DNA of 64,000 nucleotides, taken from the NCBI GenBank assembly GCA_032622095.1, contig CP136061.1, forward strand, positions 234,170,944 to 234,234,943, written 5' to 3'. A program made the translations under genes and the position numbers. The notes beneath the pieces were generated by a model. The model was not told the DNA's origin and made no database searches. It saw nothing but the letters and a program-made list of their open reading frames with translations. This DNA is from Siphonodentalium dalli (Eukaryota > Mollusca > Scaphopoda > Gadilida > Siphonodentaliidae). Positions 23,110-35,310 of the stretch are shown piece after piece (position 1 is the stretch's first letter; every line of letters begins with the position of its first letter).

Positions 23110-23680
23110 CAGGAACATGTTTGGAACTACATTGGAACTACAGAGAATAATTCATAATATGATCCCGATCTGAGCTTCAGGTAGTGTAGTTCGATGTTCG
23201 TACTAAGAATCATACCCACAGGTTGCATCTATGTACATGTACCTGTGTATGTACAGCAGGAAATTCTCTAACGTGGTGACCAGGATTAAATTCATACAAT
23301 GTTCCGCTTCCAGTAAGAAACCGCATCTTTTATTGATCGGAGAGTCGCGCAGCATATCCCATGTTTACGCCTGGAGCCATCAAAATAACGGAAACATGTT
23401 TGGAACTACAGAGAAGAAATTCAGCGCAAACGCCTAATGTGATCCTGAGCTTGAGTTTGATGTTCGTACTAAGAATAAAATGTTCAGCATCGTACCCACA
23501 GGTTGCATCTACGAGTATGTACATGTGTATATACTGAAGGAAATTTTCTTATGTGCTGACCAGGATGAAAATCATACAATGTTCTGCTTCCAGTAAGAAA
23601 CTGCATCTTTGATTGGTCAGACAGTCGTGCAACATATCCCATGTTTACGTCTGGAGCCATTAGCATAACGGAAACCAAGA
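23110..23680 (+). repeat. Two-copy tandem duplication, period about 280 bp
   Basis: About 23112-23390 and 23391-23675 are direct copies. Shared blocks are GGAACATGTTTGGAACTACA, GATGTTCGTACTAAGAAT, CCCACAGGTTGCATCT, CTTCCAGTAAGAAAC and CATATCCCATGTTTACG. The open stretches on the minus strand here are by-products of this duplication. Confidence 0.7.
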
Positions 23681-23826
23681 CCGCTTCATCGTCTCTCGAT
23701 GGCCGTTTCATGTCATATGTTGGAGAGAGGTTTAGGAGATTTTGACATTTTCTGCTGATCATTATGCGGAATAAGTGCCAAATTAATGTGAATGACCAGG
23801 ACTGTTGGCAGAACAAATACATGTAC

Positions 23827-23966
23827 GCCATTGTGGTGGATTGATGGTAACATGTCATGACATTGACCACTTTTAGCCTGTGTTCAACCTTGTCGCTTTG
23901 TGAATCGGTTGAACATAAACCCGAAGTTGTCAATGTCACGCCATATTACCATCAATACACCACAAC
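23827..23966. mobile_element. Small foldback element, arms about 55 bp
   Basis: The left arm GTGGTGGATTGATGGTAACA..GTTCAACC pairs with the right arm GGTTGAACA..TTACCATCAATACACCAC around a short loop near 23897-23908. It has no coding capacity. The ends are not resolved to a target duplication. Confidence 0.6.
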
Positions 23967-26461
23967 TAAACTTATATTAATACAGGAAAGTTTTCAAAAT
24001 AACATGTAATCACATATTGAATGCATACAATGTGTTCAATTTATCTCAGATTTAGAAACCTGAACAATACGTTGAAAATGTTTGGATCTTTAATCTACAG
24101 TTAAAGGTGACATATGCAACCGGTTTGGCTAAATAATGAATTTAATTGGTTGCCACTTCGGTCAGATGCGATATTTTAGAAATGCTCCTATCTAGTGATG
24201 TTTGGTGTAACATTTCAATGTTTTGAGATATGTTTCGCATTTTGAGCGAAAAATTCATGACCTAGCTATCTCCCCATATTTTGTCACATCACCGATTGAG
24301 GATAAAGCCTTCGCTGTTGATTTCTACCAACACATAGCATATTTCTGCAACATGAAAAGTCAAGTGATACATGTATTCATTCTTTTACAAAGTATATCTT
24401 ATAATTCTAATTGAATACAGAGCCAATGATACGATTTGACCAGAAAAGGAAGAGTTTACGGACTGTCTCAAAATTGTTTTCAAAATCTGATATGATCAAA
24501 TAGACAATTTTGGGGCTATCCCCTATGGGGCTATGGGCCTATTGTGCGACACGGATATTCCGCATGTGAAATAGTATTCCTTGAACTCATAAAATATGGG
24601 ATGGATTCTCATCTAACTGAAAAGTGTGGTAGTTACACAAACACAACCTACACTTTTCCACTTTTTGGGATCAGATGTGGGGGCCCAGATCACTCTAAAA
24701 CTGTTGCATGTCACCTTGAAGAGTTTTTTTCTATTATTTCATATATTAATTTCAGTATCATCGAGATGTGTGAAGCGTGTGTATTACATAAATACAACAG
24801 TTCTAACTAAATTACACTCTTGAACAAGCTATATATGCATTAAAGATTCATGAAGAAAATATCTGGTATTTCCATTATCCCCAAGAATCTTTACATCAAT
24901 GTCAGTCAATCACAACATTTAACAGTAAAGTGATGAAGCCAATCAGTATATTGACGATTTTCATCGGCTCCAGAGTTTCTCGACACATAGCTAAAATAGC
25001 ATAATAAGTTTCCTGTCATATCTGGTCACAATGCTTATTTCAGTGTTCACAAATTTGTGATTACAACTAATTTAACACTAATGTGTGTCCATTTGAAGAG
25101 TCCAGAAATTATCAATAATAGCCATCAAGGAGAATAGAATTAAGTATTTCCAAGAATTTCAACAGTTAGCACCCGTTTTTCTTATTCGCCAAAATTCAAG
25201 TAACAGGAGATAACATTCTGTCAATCGTAAAACTGCGCTTTGATGTTATACAACAGGAATTGCATGCATAAACTATTTATAGTGGCGGTTATGTGACTTA
25301 TAGTTACATGTGTATATTCATTAGGACTGTTATGTGTAGCTTATTCCAGCCTGAGAGCCTAATTTTAATGAGAACTGATTATACACATGTGTATCCAGGT
25401 GATATACACATGTAAAACTTGATCGTTCTTTTGTATTGACAAAACGCAACAGGTGTATCCTCATGTCATGGCTGATTGTCATCTGTATCAGTTGATAGCA
25501 CATGCATGTCATGAACATCTGATTAGAATCAGGGACATTTTCATTGACTTTATAAGCTCTTTGTAACTATACCAGAAATAAAAAATTCTGAATGCAAAAC
25601 ATTATGGGCGCAGTGCATGTTCAGCTGAAGTTAGATTGAGATAAAAATAATATTATTCATCCTGACCTGAGGTGTGGGGATGGAAAGATCTCACCCCGAG
25701 AGGCAAGATATTTCGGCCGATTGTCCGGACCCAATAGCTGGTCCGGAAGATGAGATTTTTCTATGCCCACATCCCAGGTCATGGATTATTTTTCTCCCAA
25801 ACCCAAGAGCCACATACTCAATGTTTTGTCTTATACCCAATTTTGGCACATTTCAGTAGTTTCATAACGGTACATCAGGGGAGAAATCTGATGTCACATT
25901 TATGATTTTATTTGATGATTTTGGTATATATTGGAAAAGCAAAGCACGATACCCACACAAGCTTGGTTAATTGGTTAGAGTGAAATATACATGGCTAGTG
26001 AAAACGACATGGCTATGTCATCATGTCCCTAGCATGAATTAAAACACATCTAATCATATATTTAGACTGCCAGTCATTGTTAAATTTTCGGAATGACGTG
26101 TGGTACCATGTCATTGACCAATATGGTACTAAAGGTGTCCTCTACCTGGACCAATTACCTCGTTTGCAGCTGTTGTCCACAATAATGTGATCTCCAAGAG
26201 ATCTCGCTCTACTATCAGATGTCAGATCACTGACAACAATTGAGTCGCTTGCTGGTTAGGTCGGCCCCATTTATGTGGAAACAGTTTTCTTTTGATAATG
26301 GTGATTGGTGATGATGTTCAATTGCCCTTATACATTTACTTGTTGGCGAATCTTTACCCTGCGTAATTCATCCCCAGAGAATAGCGACACAAGGGAAGAG
26401 AGGTACGACTGTTGTCACTCCCGGGCAGCGCATCGGTGAGTTGGTTGAATGGTTAAATATA
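23967..26461. other. Gene-free stretch
   Basis: No supported gene, RNA gene or shared repeat. Short open stretches exist but have no recognisable domain or splice context. Confidence 0.4.
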
Positions 26462-26467
26462 GAATAT

Positions 26468-26620
26468 CCATACAGTTTTATGAGATACAAGGTTTGTTTC
26501 GCGAGTATGATTCAGCAAATGCCAAATGGGGAACCAAGCTTTAGCAAGGTCCCCATTTGGTGAATTATATATACGAGTGAAAATAAGCCTTGTATCTCGT
26601 TAAACTATATGGGTATTATT
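26468..26620. mobile_element. Small foldback element with nested inner hairpin
   Basis: Outer arms CCATACAGTTTTATGAGATA..AAGGTTTGTTT and AAGCCTTGTATCTCGTTAAAC are complementary with a few mismatches. An inner pair CCAAATGGGGAACC / GGTCCCCATTTGG adds a second stem. No coding capacity. Confidence 0.6.
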
Positions 26621-28385
26621 TTTATCCATTGCCAAATTTTAAATATCATAATGAAATTATGTCAGCCTCTGTGCAATTGTTGGCAAAAAAGTATGTTTTC
26701 CTTGTAAACATTAAGGCAATTTGGTAAATAATATTTTTTTCATTGCATATAACAACTAGAGTGGTGTGTTTTACCTCAAGTGGACTACACAAAATTATAA
26801 AATTATCTTTTGGCTAATGGCTATGCGAGGTGCGAGGGCTGTTGTGACTCTACTCGACTGAAATGGTATGAAAGAGGCTACAATACTATTTCGGATGCCA
26901 CGCACCTGGTGTCTCGATGCTCGTAATGAATGATACGGGAGAGTGGCTCCGCCCAGTTGTGACGAGGGATACTAATCCATGCCCGTAATGTTCTCTGGGT
27001 TGAAGACTGATATCATGTCTGAAGGGTGCTTCCGTCTTTTTTATTATTGGTTAAAGCTATAAAACAATATTTTGAACATGAACATGTTATGTTCTTTGGA
27101 ATTATTTATCGACTCTTGTGTAGTCCACAACTGCATATAAACAACACAACCATTAGTTCATGCACTCCCATTAGTATTGCAAAGCCCACAAAGTGAATAT
27201 TTTTAATATATATAAATATGTTTGAACAAATAAAAATCTCTAAAATAGATAAAAACGTCCCAATACGTGATTTTTTTGGAATAAAGTAGAGACCCAGTGA
27301 AAGACCAGGAATTTTTTATGCGGACCTTTCACATGAAAATATCAATTGAGTTTGAAGATTTATTTTACCTGAATTATAGCCCTTAGTATGTCAGTTTTGT
27401 AATGTTATATATGACCTTTGGCATGATAACATGAACAAACTTCAACAAATTCCATTCATATTGGTTATATGGATCTTTCACAACAATATCTCATTTGAGT
27501 TCAAAAGTAGGGATTGTCAGATATCTTTTCTACCAGAGTTATGGCACTTAGTTCTTCCATTTTTTTTATATATACATAAATTTATTGATTCTTGGTAAAA
27601 CAGATTCACTCTAATATGAGCAACCAAAAAAAACTTGACCTAGGGCAATTTTTTATGCACAACCTTAGCTGGGTAGCATCAGTGCTCATGTTAAGAATGC
27701 GTTATTTGCGACCCTTCAAGTCATTTAAATAATTAAGTATCTGGGATAAACAGCAGCTGAAATATAACTCCTGACAAAGTTACATCTATGTTTTAAGAAT
27801 ATAATAAAGCTCTTTATTGCTGATTAGTAGCCCATTTATAAATAATTTGATGCCCACAGCACCTATCCAAAATATTAACCATGCATTACTAGTTTTACTT
27901 TTGTCCAATTTTGCTACATATGTTTAAAGGAACGCTCTTTATTGCTCATTTTTGCTTTTTAAAGACGTCTGAGGTCAAATGACACTCCATTTCAGTTTAT
28001 CGCTGTTTTAAAAAATTGACAAATCAGATTGCAACAACCATTTTGGTTATATAATCAATTTGGATGAAATAAGTTTTAGTGTCGTTTTAAGACATTTGAA
28101 GTCTGATGAGATTCCCTGGCATTGGGTCAATTTTTCAACTATTAGAATCCATCGATTTTCACAAAATTGACATTGTTTTGTGCAGGCTAATGTACTTATT
28201 CCTGGTAAGAAACCTTGTATTGCAATTTGCTAAAAGCACAAATGCTCTGAACTATATATATAAATATTTATGTTTTGTTTTGTTTTTAATAAATATTGAA
28301 ATTATTTTCTGCATTGTCTTATTTTGTGGTCCACATGTCATTACTATCTTTAGAGGTAAAATAGCTACTTGGAGTGGTTAGATGG
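26621..28385. other. Gene-free stretch
   Basis: No gene is supported. About 27300-27560 contains two diverged direct copies of a CCTTTCACA..AATATC..TTGAGTT..GAGTTATGGC-type unit, a repeat style seen again near 41000. Confidence 0.4.
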
Positions 28386-28389
28386 GACA

Positions 28390-28765
28390 CCTTTGAATTA
28401 CCAATTAAAATAGTTAGAATAACCATTCTAGGTAGAAAACTTTCCCACCAATAGTAGTTATCAGATTAACTACCCGTAGGTAGTTAAAATTCCAACCACC
28501 CACAGGTAGTAAAATTAACTACTGGGTAGTTCGTATTCATCCCCCTACCCAAAGTAGTTAAAAATTTGCCTCCCGTTGGGTAGTTAAAATAGCCCCCGGG
28601 GGTAGTTATTTCAACTACCGAATGTAGTTATTTTAACTACCAAAGGTATTTAATTTTTTACCTACCCATCAGGTAGTAAAATTAACCACCCAAGGTAGCG
28701 GGATGAATACGAACTACCTAAAGTAGTAAAATTTAACTACTTTTGGGGTTAATTTACCAACTTTG
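28390..28765. repeat. Palindromic array of GGTAGTTAAAATTAACTACC words
   Basis: Words GTAGTTAAAA and its complement TTTTAACTAC repeat about every 20-30 bp. The whole block is also a large inverted repeat centred near CCCCCGGGGG (28602-28611). The outer arms contain GGTAGTTCGTATTCATCCC and its complement GGGATGAATACGAACTACC. Confidence 0.7.
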
Positions 28766-28799
28766 AATTTAGTGTGTACGGCTAATCTAACAGTGATCT

Positions 28800-28985
28800 C
28801 AATGGCTGATAAACTCGTGCGGCAAACCACCGGTCATAGGCGAGTAACTGTCAACTCCACCAGATAACGATTTCGAGTAATAAAGTCCACGATGGAAACA
28901 TGTGGATTTGAACCCTTATCGCCAGCGTTGGAGGGCGAAACGGCTGGGTGTTGTACCCATAACCGATTGAGGCACCGAGTCCCCC
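28800..28985 (-). mobile_element. Probable tRNA-derived SINE
   Basis: On the minus strand there is a possible A box (TGCCTCAATCGG, 28974-28963) and, downstream, a B box-like GGGTTCAAATCC (28915-28904), as in RNA polymerase III SINE promoters. No tRNA cloverleaf with paired acceptor ends is seen, so it is not called a tRNA gene. The 3' boundary is approximate. Confidence 0.45.
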
Positions 28986-29950
28986 AGGACATTAATGAAC
29001 TAGGTTGATGAATTAATTAATCATCCAATATGTGAACATATCCAATTGCCCCATATGTATATGGTGCTGGCGATTGTGGTTGGTATTATAGTAACATGCA
29101 TAAATAAAACGGTGTCGATTGAGTGAAGATGTGATGATCTCGATCATGCGAAGTATACGTGGAATTAAGTTTCTAAAATCACCAATTTTGTGAATATAAA
29201 TTTATTATATGATCCTACCCTTATTCCATTCAATAAACCCATTCTATAAATTGTTCACTGCATAACAGGAAATAGTGCAAGGTGTACCAACATGTGCTAT
29301 TGTTGCGCAAACGTGACATTTGACTTCCGGTTTGTTGTCTGTTTACATTCCATACGCTACATTCCATACGCTACATGTCTTCTAATGACTGATGAGTTTG
29401 AAAAGTTATTTTCATTAAATTTACGCCACTAAACACGTCAAAGAGTCTTTATTTCTGGGACTATTTCTTTAAGCAGGCAAACAACGCATAATTAGGTGAA
29501 ACGTCATTGCATGCCTTATACAAGCCGATGCTAGTTTGACGTCCCATTTGTTGATTAAAGTATGTTTTATCGAGGTTTTGGGTCATGTAATATATGTACC
29601 CTTGTTAGATGCCAGGATTGGAGGATCCTGAAAAGTGTTATGCTACTGACTGTGATTTCTCAGAAGAGAAAAACAAAATTTGCAAACTGTGACCACTATT
29701 GTTAAACAGGACTCGACACATTTCCATCTCTCTTGACAAACTGTGACTTTTTTGTGGAACATATCTTGAATGAGACTCAATTGTGTTATTATACATGAAC
29801 CATTATAACATACTATCATCTAACGGTTCAATGTCCCTCATTATGCACGATTACATGCATCTCTTAAATAGGATGATAAATATACTTTCTTCTATCTATA
29901 TGTGTTTGCTCGCTCACTATATGAATTCCATAATTCCCGTCCCCATATAA
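28986..29950. other. Gene-free stretch
   Basis: Nothing recognised, apart from a short exact tandem (CATACGCTACATTC twice, near 29350). Confidence 0.4.
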
Positions 29951-29959
29951 ATGTGCCAG

Positions 29960-31220
29960 TTGAGAAGATATAATTGTTTAAATGACTTAATTCGGTCACC
30001 ATTTGTCGATGTTGTGAAATTTGAAAACTCCTTAGAACGAATTCCTTATTCCTTATATCACTGGATAATAACGTGTATGCATATGGTGGAAATTAGTGCT
30101 AAACATATTTGTATCAGCTTTGGTGTCCTCCCCTCCACATTCATGACTCGAACGGCACCACTTTTGACATATTTATACCACGTCAGACTCCTGGTATAAT
30201 GGAGATGATTTGTATCAATTTGGTGGAAATCGGCGCTAAAATATGTTTTGTTGTCAATTTTGGTTCCCCTCTCCCCTCCGTGACCGGAGCGGCGCCACAT
30301 CATGCAGAAGATTATGTATAAGTTTGGTGGAAATCGACGAAAAAACTATTTCATCATATTTGCTGCCCCGCCCTCTTTTCTTCCCCTGCCACCAACAGAC
30401 TTATCTTCCTCGTATCGCGGAGAATATGTATCAATTTATGGAAATAAGCACTAAAATATTTGTTAACAATATCGGTGTCCCTCTCCCCCTCAACACACCC
30501 CTGGCTCGAACTTATAAACTTCTTTAGACCACAAAATTAGACTACTGATATCATGTAACAGGTGGTAATCGGCGACTGAACAAATTCTTATCCAATGTAT
30601 TACCCCTATCTCCCATCCAAACAATACCAATTTGGCGTCTTTAAATAACACGATTAGATTCCTCGTATCATGGAGAAGAATGTGTATCAATTTGGTGGAA
30701 ATCGGCGCTAAAAATAGTATTATAAATTTTGTTGCCCCTCTCCCTTTCAGTGTACCCTGACTCCACATCTTTACGCACCATTAGATATAGTCTCCTGTAA
30801 TCAAGGAGATGATTATGTATACGTTTGGTGGTACTCGGCGACTAAACAAATTCTTATTAAATTTAGTACCGCCCCCATCTCTCATCCAAACGGCACCAAT
30901 TTGGCGTCTTTCGATCACACGATTATATTCCTTGTATCACGGAGAAGAATGTGTATCAATTTGGTGGAAATCGGCGCTAAAAATATTTTTTATCATTTTA
31001 TATTCCATGTGCCCCTGACTCGAGCGGCGCCAATCGTGACATCTTTAAACCACACTATTTGATTCCTCATGCCATGGAGATGATTATGTATCAGTTTGGT
31101 GGAAATCGGCCACAAACAATTTTGCCCCCATCCCCTTTTCTGACACTGACAACAACAGCGTCACTTTAGAAAATTATAACACGCACTCACTATTATCTTC
31201 CTCGTAATTTTTTTTATCCC
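29960..31220 (+). repeat. Degenerate satellite, period about 105-137 bp
   Basis: The unit core ATCAATTTGGTGGAAATCGG (with variants) recurs near 30085, 30212, 30318, 30428, 30558, 30684, 30818, 30955 and 31088. Between cores lie pyrimidine-rich CCCCTCTCCCC-type stretches and a TCACGGAGAAGAAT or similar block. A further diverged group lies at about 61210-61610. The open stretches in it are repeat-derived. Confidence 0.7.
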
Positions 31221-31768
31221 TGTTAGACCTCTCTGGTGTCATCTATATGGCCCCCTTGAGTTTCTATAGAGCACAGGCAGACAGACAGACGTACATTCAC
31301 ACATATAGATATGCTTGTTTTGCTTGTTCCACACTTTGTACTGTGGCTTTGCAATAAATTCAATATTCAATCAAAGAAGATTGCTTATTAACCATTGACT
31401 ATAGTAGATCTTCATTGGAAGATAAAAAAAAAATGGCACAATATGATGTGCTGCTAGATGGCGAACTGGTTGATATAAAGTAATGAGGTGATATTAAGGA
31501 ATTCTTCTAGTGTCGATATATATGGATATATATCTCGAAAACTAAGGCCTTTTTGGATTGGCTGCTCCACTATATATGTAGTTTCTTCGGTCAAAATCGG
31601 CTCGAAATTTCTTTTCCGAATTTCACCAATATGGGCCGCCGATGGTGGATAAACTGGGACTGTTGGTGGTGTTCATAACATGTCTTAATGGCCATCTACT
31701 ACAGAATGGCGAATGGTGCCTACCGGTGGCAGTATATACAAAATGCAGAACAAACACGACCTTCCATT

Positions 31769-31774
31769 TTTATT
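31769..31774 (-). terminator. AATAAA signal of the IGFBP-like gene at 32-34 kb
   Basis: AATAAA on the minus strand lies about 130 bases after the TAA at 31905, followed by G/T-rich GTCGTGTTTGTTCTG. The two paralogous terminal exons have AATAAA at matching distances (117-119 bases). Confidence 0.65.
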
Positions 31775-31904
31775 GAACAGATAGTCGCTTAATACGTATC
31801 ATTCATAACATGTGGTGTATAACATCCAGCTTCTGTTCTCATTATGAAAATGTCCTCCTCCTAGATTGAATGGTCAATATCTGAATATCCTCCATGGGTC
31901 AAGT

Positions 31905-32042
31905 TTAGTCAACCCTTACACACGTACCTCGAGATGCGAACAACGACATGCTGAGGTACTTGCAGACGAGGCCAGTGTCACATTGTTTGGGCGTGGGTCC
32001 ACCAATAACATTGAGGCGGGCTCCACAGCCCTGACCCTCAGC
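31905..32042 (-). CDS. IGFBP-N-like secreted peptide, terminal coding exon (gene at 32-34 kb)
   Basis: This 138-bp exon follows a minus-strand acceptor (ATATTTCCAG) in phase 0. It encodes 45 residues beginning AEGQGCGARLNVIGG and continuing with QCDTGLVC and GTCVRVD, then TAA. The pattern GExCG..CxxGLxC..GTC is the second half of the IGFBP N-terminal cysteine fold, here with Gln-Gly in place of the usual Glu-Ala/Pro. Joined in phase to the exon at 33854-34015 it gives a 99-residue secreted protein with 10 cysteines after the signal. Single-domain proteins of this kind are known in invertebrates; ligand and role here are unknown. It is the most diverged of the three terminal exons in the window but has no frame damage. 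Confidence 0.78.
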   Translation of the reverse strand, partial: AEGQGCGARLNVIGGPTPKQCDTGLVCKYLSMSLFASRGTCVRVD

Positions 32043-32716
32043 CTGGAAATATCATGAAAGATAAATTCATAGTAAACGTAGGAAGATATTGGTTGTGGAC
32101 TTCACAGCAGACCTACTCGCCATGTTGGACTTTGATCCTTTCTATACTAAATGTTTTTTCCCATTCAACAGTATATATTAATTGGTATGGTCTATTTGAA
32201 GGGGATATCAGGAAAAATAATCAGATGACTGGATCCAAATTCGAAATGGATCGGGACGTTCTCAAATGACGTTCACTTACCAAGTTTTGTTAAATTATTT
32301 TTAATACTATTCAAGTTAACATCCGGACAACAAATTTTTCGGACGGACGGCACCGCTTATTTATAAAATTCGACAGACTATATATAGTATCCAGGATTAT
32401 CGTGCGACAACAAGCTCATAGTAAACTTATACGGGTCACAATGAGAACACATTAGGACGGGAAACAGGCTTCTGTTTGACTTATGTTGTTTTTAAATACG
32501 TTCACATTTAACCTATTGCAACCTACAAATATCTATAGGTTCCTATCCAGCTTATGATACAGGAGAACAGGCTGGTGATTCTGTGTTATTCTGAGAACAT
32601 AATCTGCCCATATTTAATTGAAAATTGGCCGGATCAGTAAATCATTCGGCAGTTGTCCGATATAGTAGCGCTAAATAGTCCACCCGACAACTCCTACGCC
32701 GATTAGCCAGAATTAA

Positions 32717-33107
32717 CCCTTTACCCAACAGAACGGCCCTGTGCCAATGCATTCTCTTATATATGCGAGTCGACCATAGGTCGCCTCGCATATATAAGAG
32801 AATGCATTGGCTTAACACAGTAAAAATTATAAAATTGTTAAAGAATGTAAGAAAAAATGGTAAAAAGTGTTAAAAAAAAGATTTTTTAGGCCAATGCATT
32901 CTCTTATATATGCGAGGCGACCTATGGTCGACTCGCATATATAAGAGAATGCATTGGCACAGGGCATAACTGTAACCATCACAATGTGGTCAATGAGCCG
33001 GTTCCAATGATATCCATATTTGTATGGTTTTATTGAGACAGACCCAAGATAATTTTGGCTGTTGCAGCTTTATTTGGCCGTTTTTGGCCGGTTTGTTGGG
33101 TAAAGGG
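32717..33107 (-). mobile_element. TTAA-flanked MITE carrying a two-hairpin insert (391 bp)
   Basis: The ends are CCCTTTACCCAACA and TGTTGGGTAAAGGG, with TTAA on both sides (32713-32716, 33108-33111). CCC..GGG ends with TTAA duplication are the known piggyBac-type signature. Inside, 32737-32964 is the paired-hairpin element. It lies within the intron of the IGFBP-like gene. A second copy, in the other orientation, lies at 34600-34981. Confidence 0.78.
32737..32964. repeat. Paired-hairpin element (228 bp), copy 1
   Basis: There are two 69-bp hairpins, each with about 31-bp arms GCCAATGCATTCTCTTATAT..GCGAG around a GTCGACCATAGGTCGCC centre. They are separated by an AT-rich spacer. The second hairpin is the reverse complement of the first, so the outer arms also pair over the whole unit. 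Its ends CCCTGTGCC / GGCACAGGG are inverted repeats. Confidence 0.8.
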
Positions 33108-33454
33108 TTAAATAAAACAAATGTTTTAAACGAGCTTTGTATAGCTGAATGGGTCATTGTCGCCACATTTTGGTGTGCTGGGAAAATGTGTTTTGGGTAC
33201 CCAACTTGACCTTTGTGGGTTTATGTTATAGAAATGATCAACTTTCTTAACGTTATATCGCCGATAACAAGCATATTTGGGGCAGGAATAACAGTTCTGA
33301 AGATGATTACCCATACGCCATGTGATCCGTTGCAAGATTTTGGTATCAAACTGTGCTGAAAACACAGCAAAGGTCACGCTTGGTACCAAAAACATCGTTT
33401 CGCAAAGCTGGGTACCCAACACACAAATATGTGGCGACAATTTGCTATTATGTT

Positions 33455-33740
33455 GGTAGTTAAATCGTCAAAAGCGGTCCATGCAATGTAAACCAATAAA
33501 CAGTAGAAGTATAGCATATGTTCTTCTGCAATTTGTCATATGCATGGACTGCATATCGTGTTGTTCGCGAAATTTACACGCGATGTTAATTTTATTACGA
33601 AGTTACGAAGTTGTCGATTTCATAAATGTGCATTAATATGTGACTCACAAACGCACCCCAAACTAAATACATGTACATCCATGTTGCAATACTAAAAATG
33701 CGAACGCAATAATAACAATGCAAACACGCCGAAGAAACAC
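33455..33740 (+). repeat. Dispersed repeat shared with 3480-3760
   Basis: It shares CCATGCAATGTAAACCAATA, GTTCGCGAAATTTACACGC and later TTTCATAAATGTGCATT with the copy at 3.5 kb, in order. It sits inside the intron, close to the donor of the first coding exon. Confidence 0.6.
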
Positions 33741-33853
33741 GACGCGGGTAAAATAAGGAGGTTAACAATTAACCTTATGGCCAAGAATGACTTGCCACAC
33801 AAAGGAAACTATTTCGAAAAATTCACAAACATAACAAAATCGTATGTACGCAC

Positions 33854-34015
33854 CATTGCACAAACATCTGTACATCCACATAAGCCACCGCCCTTAATAA
33901 TACCTCCTGTGCAGTGAAGCTCGGGCTGTGGAATACTATCACACATATGTGGGAGGCACGCCTGGGCGGCCCATGCGACCGCAAGGCAACATAGAGCTAC
34001 CACAAATTTAAACAT
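33854..34015 (-). CDS. IGFBP-N-like secreted peptide, first coding exon (gene at 32-34 kb)
   Basis: The exon encodes 54 residues. The signal peptide is MFKFVVALCCLAVAWAAQA, followed by CLPHMCDSIPQPELHC, a TGGIIKGGG turn and CGCTDVCAM. The exon ends after a complete ATG codon, with donor GTGCGT. The spacing C..C..C..CGCxxxC is the first half of an IGFBP-N fold. The usual CGCC is CGCT, so one normal cysteine is missing. I start at this Met rather than the in-frame ATG 12 codons upstream, because the paralogue at 51.6 kb starts here and the signal peptide begins here. The sequence just upstream (TTCTTTCCCTTTCCAG) looks like a splice acceptor, so a non-coding exon may exist further up. The partner exon is 1.8 kb downstream. 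Confidence 0.78.
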
Positions 34016-34020
34016 GTCTG

Positions 34021-34240
34021 TCTGACGTCTGGAAAGGGAAAGAATTAACACTCCTAGATAAGGCTTCGAAAATACTTTAACACAACGTAAGAGTCAGATA
34101 AATAACATGTGTCATGACTAGATTGTTCTAAATATATATTGTAGTGCCATGCAGTCCTTGCCACAGAGGTCACGGACATTCCCATGTATATACGTGGGTA
34201 CTGCATATATGGAATCGTACACTAACATGGTCAGCTAATC
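34021..34240 (-). promoter_or_regulatory. Conserved upstream region of IGFBP-like gene (32-34 kb)
   Basis: It aligns with 51662-51880 upstream of the paralogue. The best-kept part is identical in both: CAGAGGTCACGGACATTCCC (plus-strand reading, near 34166). It contains an AGGTCA half-site. GAAGCCTTATCT and TTCTTTCCCTTTC are also kept. This may be promoter, non-coding exon, or both. Confidence 0.45.
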
Positions 34241-34599
34241 TAAATCACAGGTCCCTAACACGAAATTAGTCATATCACTAAAAGTACTATAAGACAAGAT
34301 TCTTAACTTTTCGAAGTGAGAATGTCCCCATGTCCCCAAAATGTGGTCAGAAATGCAATATATGAATGAGATATGATATAATGGTAGAATAATCGTAGTC
34401 CTATAATAATTCACTATATTTTGACATAGGAAACGATCATGCTCAGTTATATCCGCTTGATATGAAACCAGCGGAAACCGACGAAAATAAATTCATCATG
34501 TCCGTTGGTACCGGTCCGAGCCTAATTGTTCACCACCTTCTTTCGCAAGTCTATAACTATATATAAGAAATGAGAATTTGTTCATGTTCACTGAGTTAA

Positions 34600-34981
34600 C
34601 CCTTTACCCAACAAACCGGCCAAATAAAGCTTCAACAGCCTAAAATATCTTCGGTCTGTCTCAATAGAACCATACAAATATGGATATCATTGGAACCGGC
34701 TCCTTGACGACATTGTGATAGCTACAGTTATGCCCTGTGCCAATGCATTCTCTTATATATGCGAGTCGACCATAGGTCGCCTCGCATATATAAGAGAATG
34801 CATTGGCCTAAAAAAAATCTTTTTTTAACACTTTTTACCATTTTTTCTTACATTCTTTAACAATTTTATAATTTTTAATGTGTTAAGCCAATGCTTTCTC
34901 TTATATATGCGAGGCGACCTATGGTCGACTCGCATATATAAGAGAATGCATTGGCACAGGGCCCTTCTGTTGGGTAAAGGG
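34600..34981 (+). mobile_element. TTAA-flanked MITE with two-hairpin insert, opposite orientation (382 bp)
   Basis: It starts CCCTTTACCCAACA after TTAA (34596-34599) and ends TGTTGGGTAAAGGG before TTAA (34982-34985). The asymmetric internal flank lies on the left here, while in the copy at 32717 it lies on the right, so the two are inverted relative to each other. The hairpin pair is at 34733-34961. Confidence 0.78.
34733..34961. repeat. Paired-hairpin element, copy 2
   Basis: It has the same two 69-bp hairpins and AT spacer as at 32737, nearly base for base. One arm has GCTTTCTC in place of GCATTCTC. Flanks are those of the TTAA MITE, as in copy 1. Confidence 0.8.
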
Positions 34982-35114
34982 TTAAGCAAATATGAAGCAA
35001 TGAAAACTCATACTGAGTCCGTGCCTCCATAACTCTGACATATATATATACGCCAATACCAGTAATCGTATGGTGCAATTTCGGAGGAAGTGCATTGACA
35101 TGTTTCCAAAATGG

Positions 35115-35310
35115 CAGATCAAGAATTTCGAAGGTTGTGGGTTCGAACCCATGTTCAGACTGATACGCTTCCTAACTCTCGGTGAAAGGGCTTCCTGTTT
35201 TAAGGACGTAGCCGAGGTGGGTTGGTCGCGGATAAGATCATCACAGTCTGGCATAGACGAGGTTGGCGCGGGTTCGAACCCCGGCATGGATAAAAATCGA
35301 GACCGATTTA
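35115..35310 (+). mobile_element. tRNA-derived SINE-like segment
   Basis: An A box-like TAGCCGAGGTGG (35209-35220) and a B box GGTTCGAACC (35271-35280) stand 62 bp apart, as in leucine/serine-type tRNAs with a long variable arm. A second B box GGGTTCGAACCC lies at 35139-35150. The ends do not pair as an acceptor stem, so this is not called a functional tRNA. Confidence 0.5.

Noticed and set aside
23484-23939. 151-codon open stretch on the minus strand
   Set aside because: It spans the 280-bp tandem duplication and the adjacent foldback; the same peptide words recur because the DNA is duplicated.
35200-35290. Possible leucine/serine tRNA gene
   Set aside because: A- and B-box words are present but the acceptor ends do not pair and a second B box lies upstream, so it is better read as a tRNA-derived SINE.
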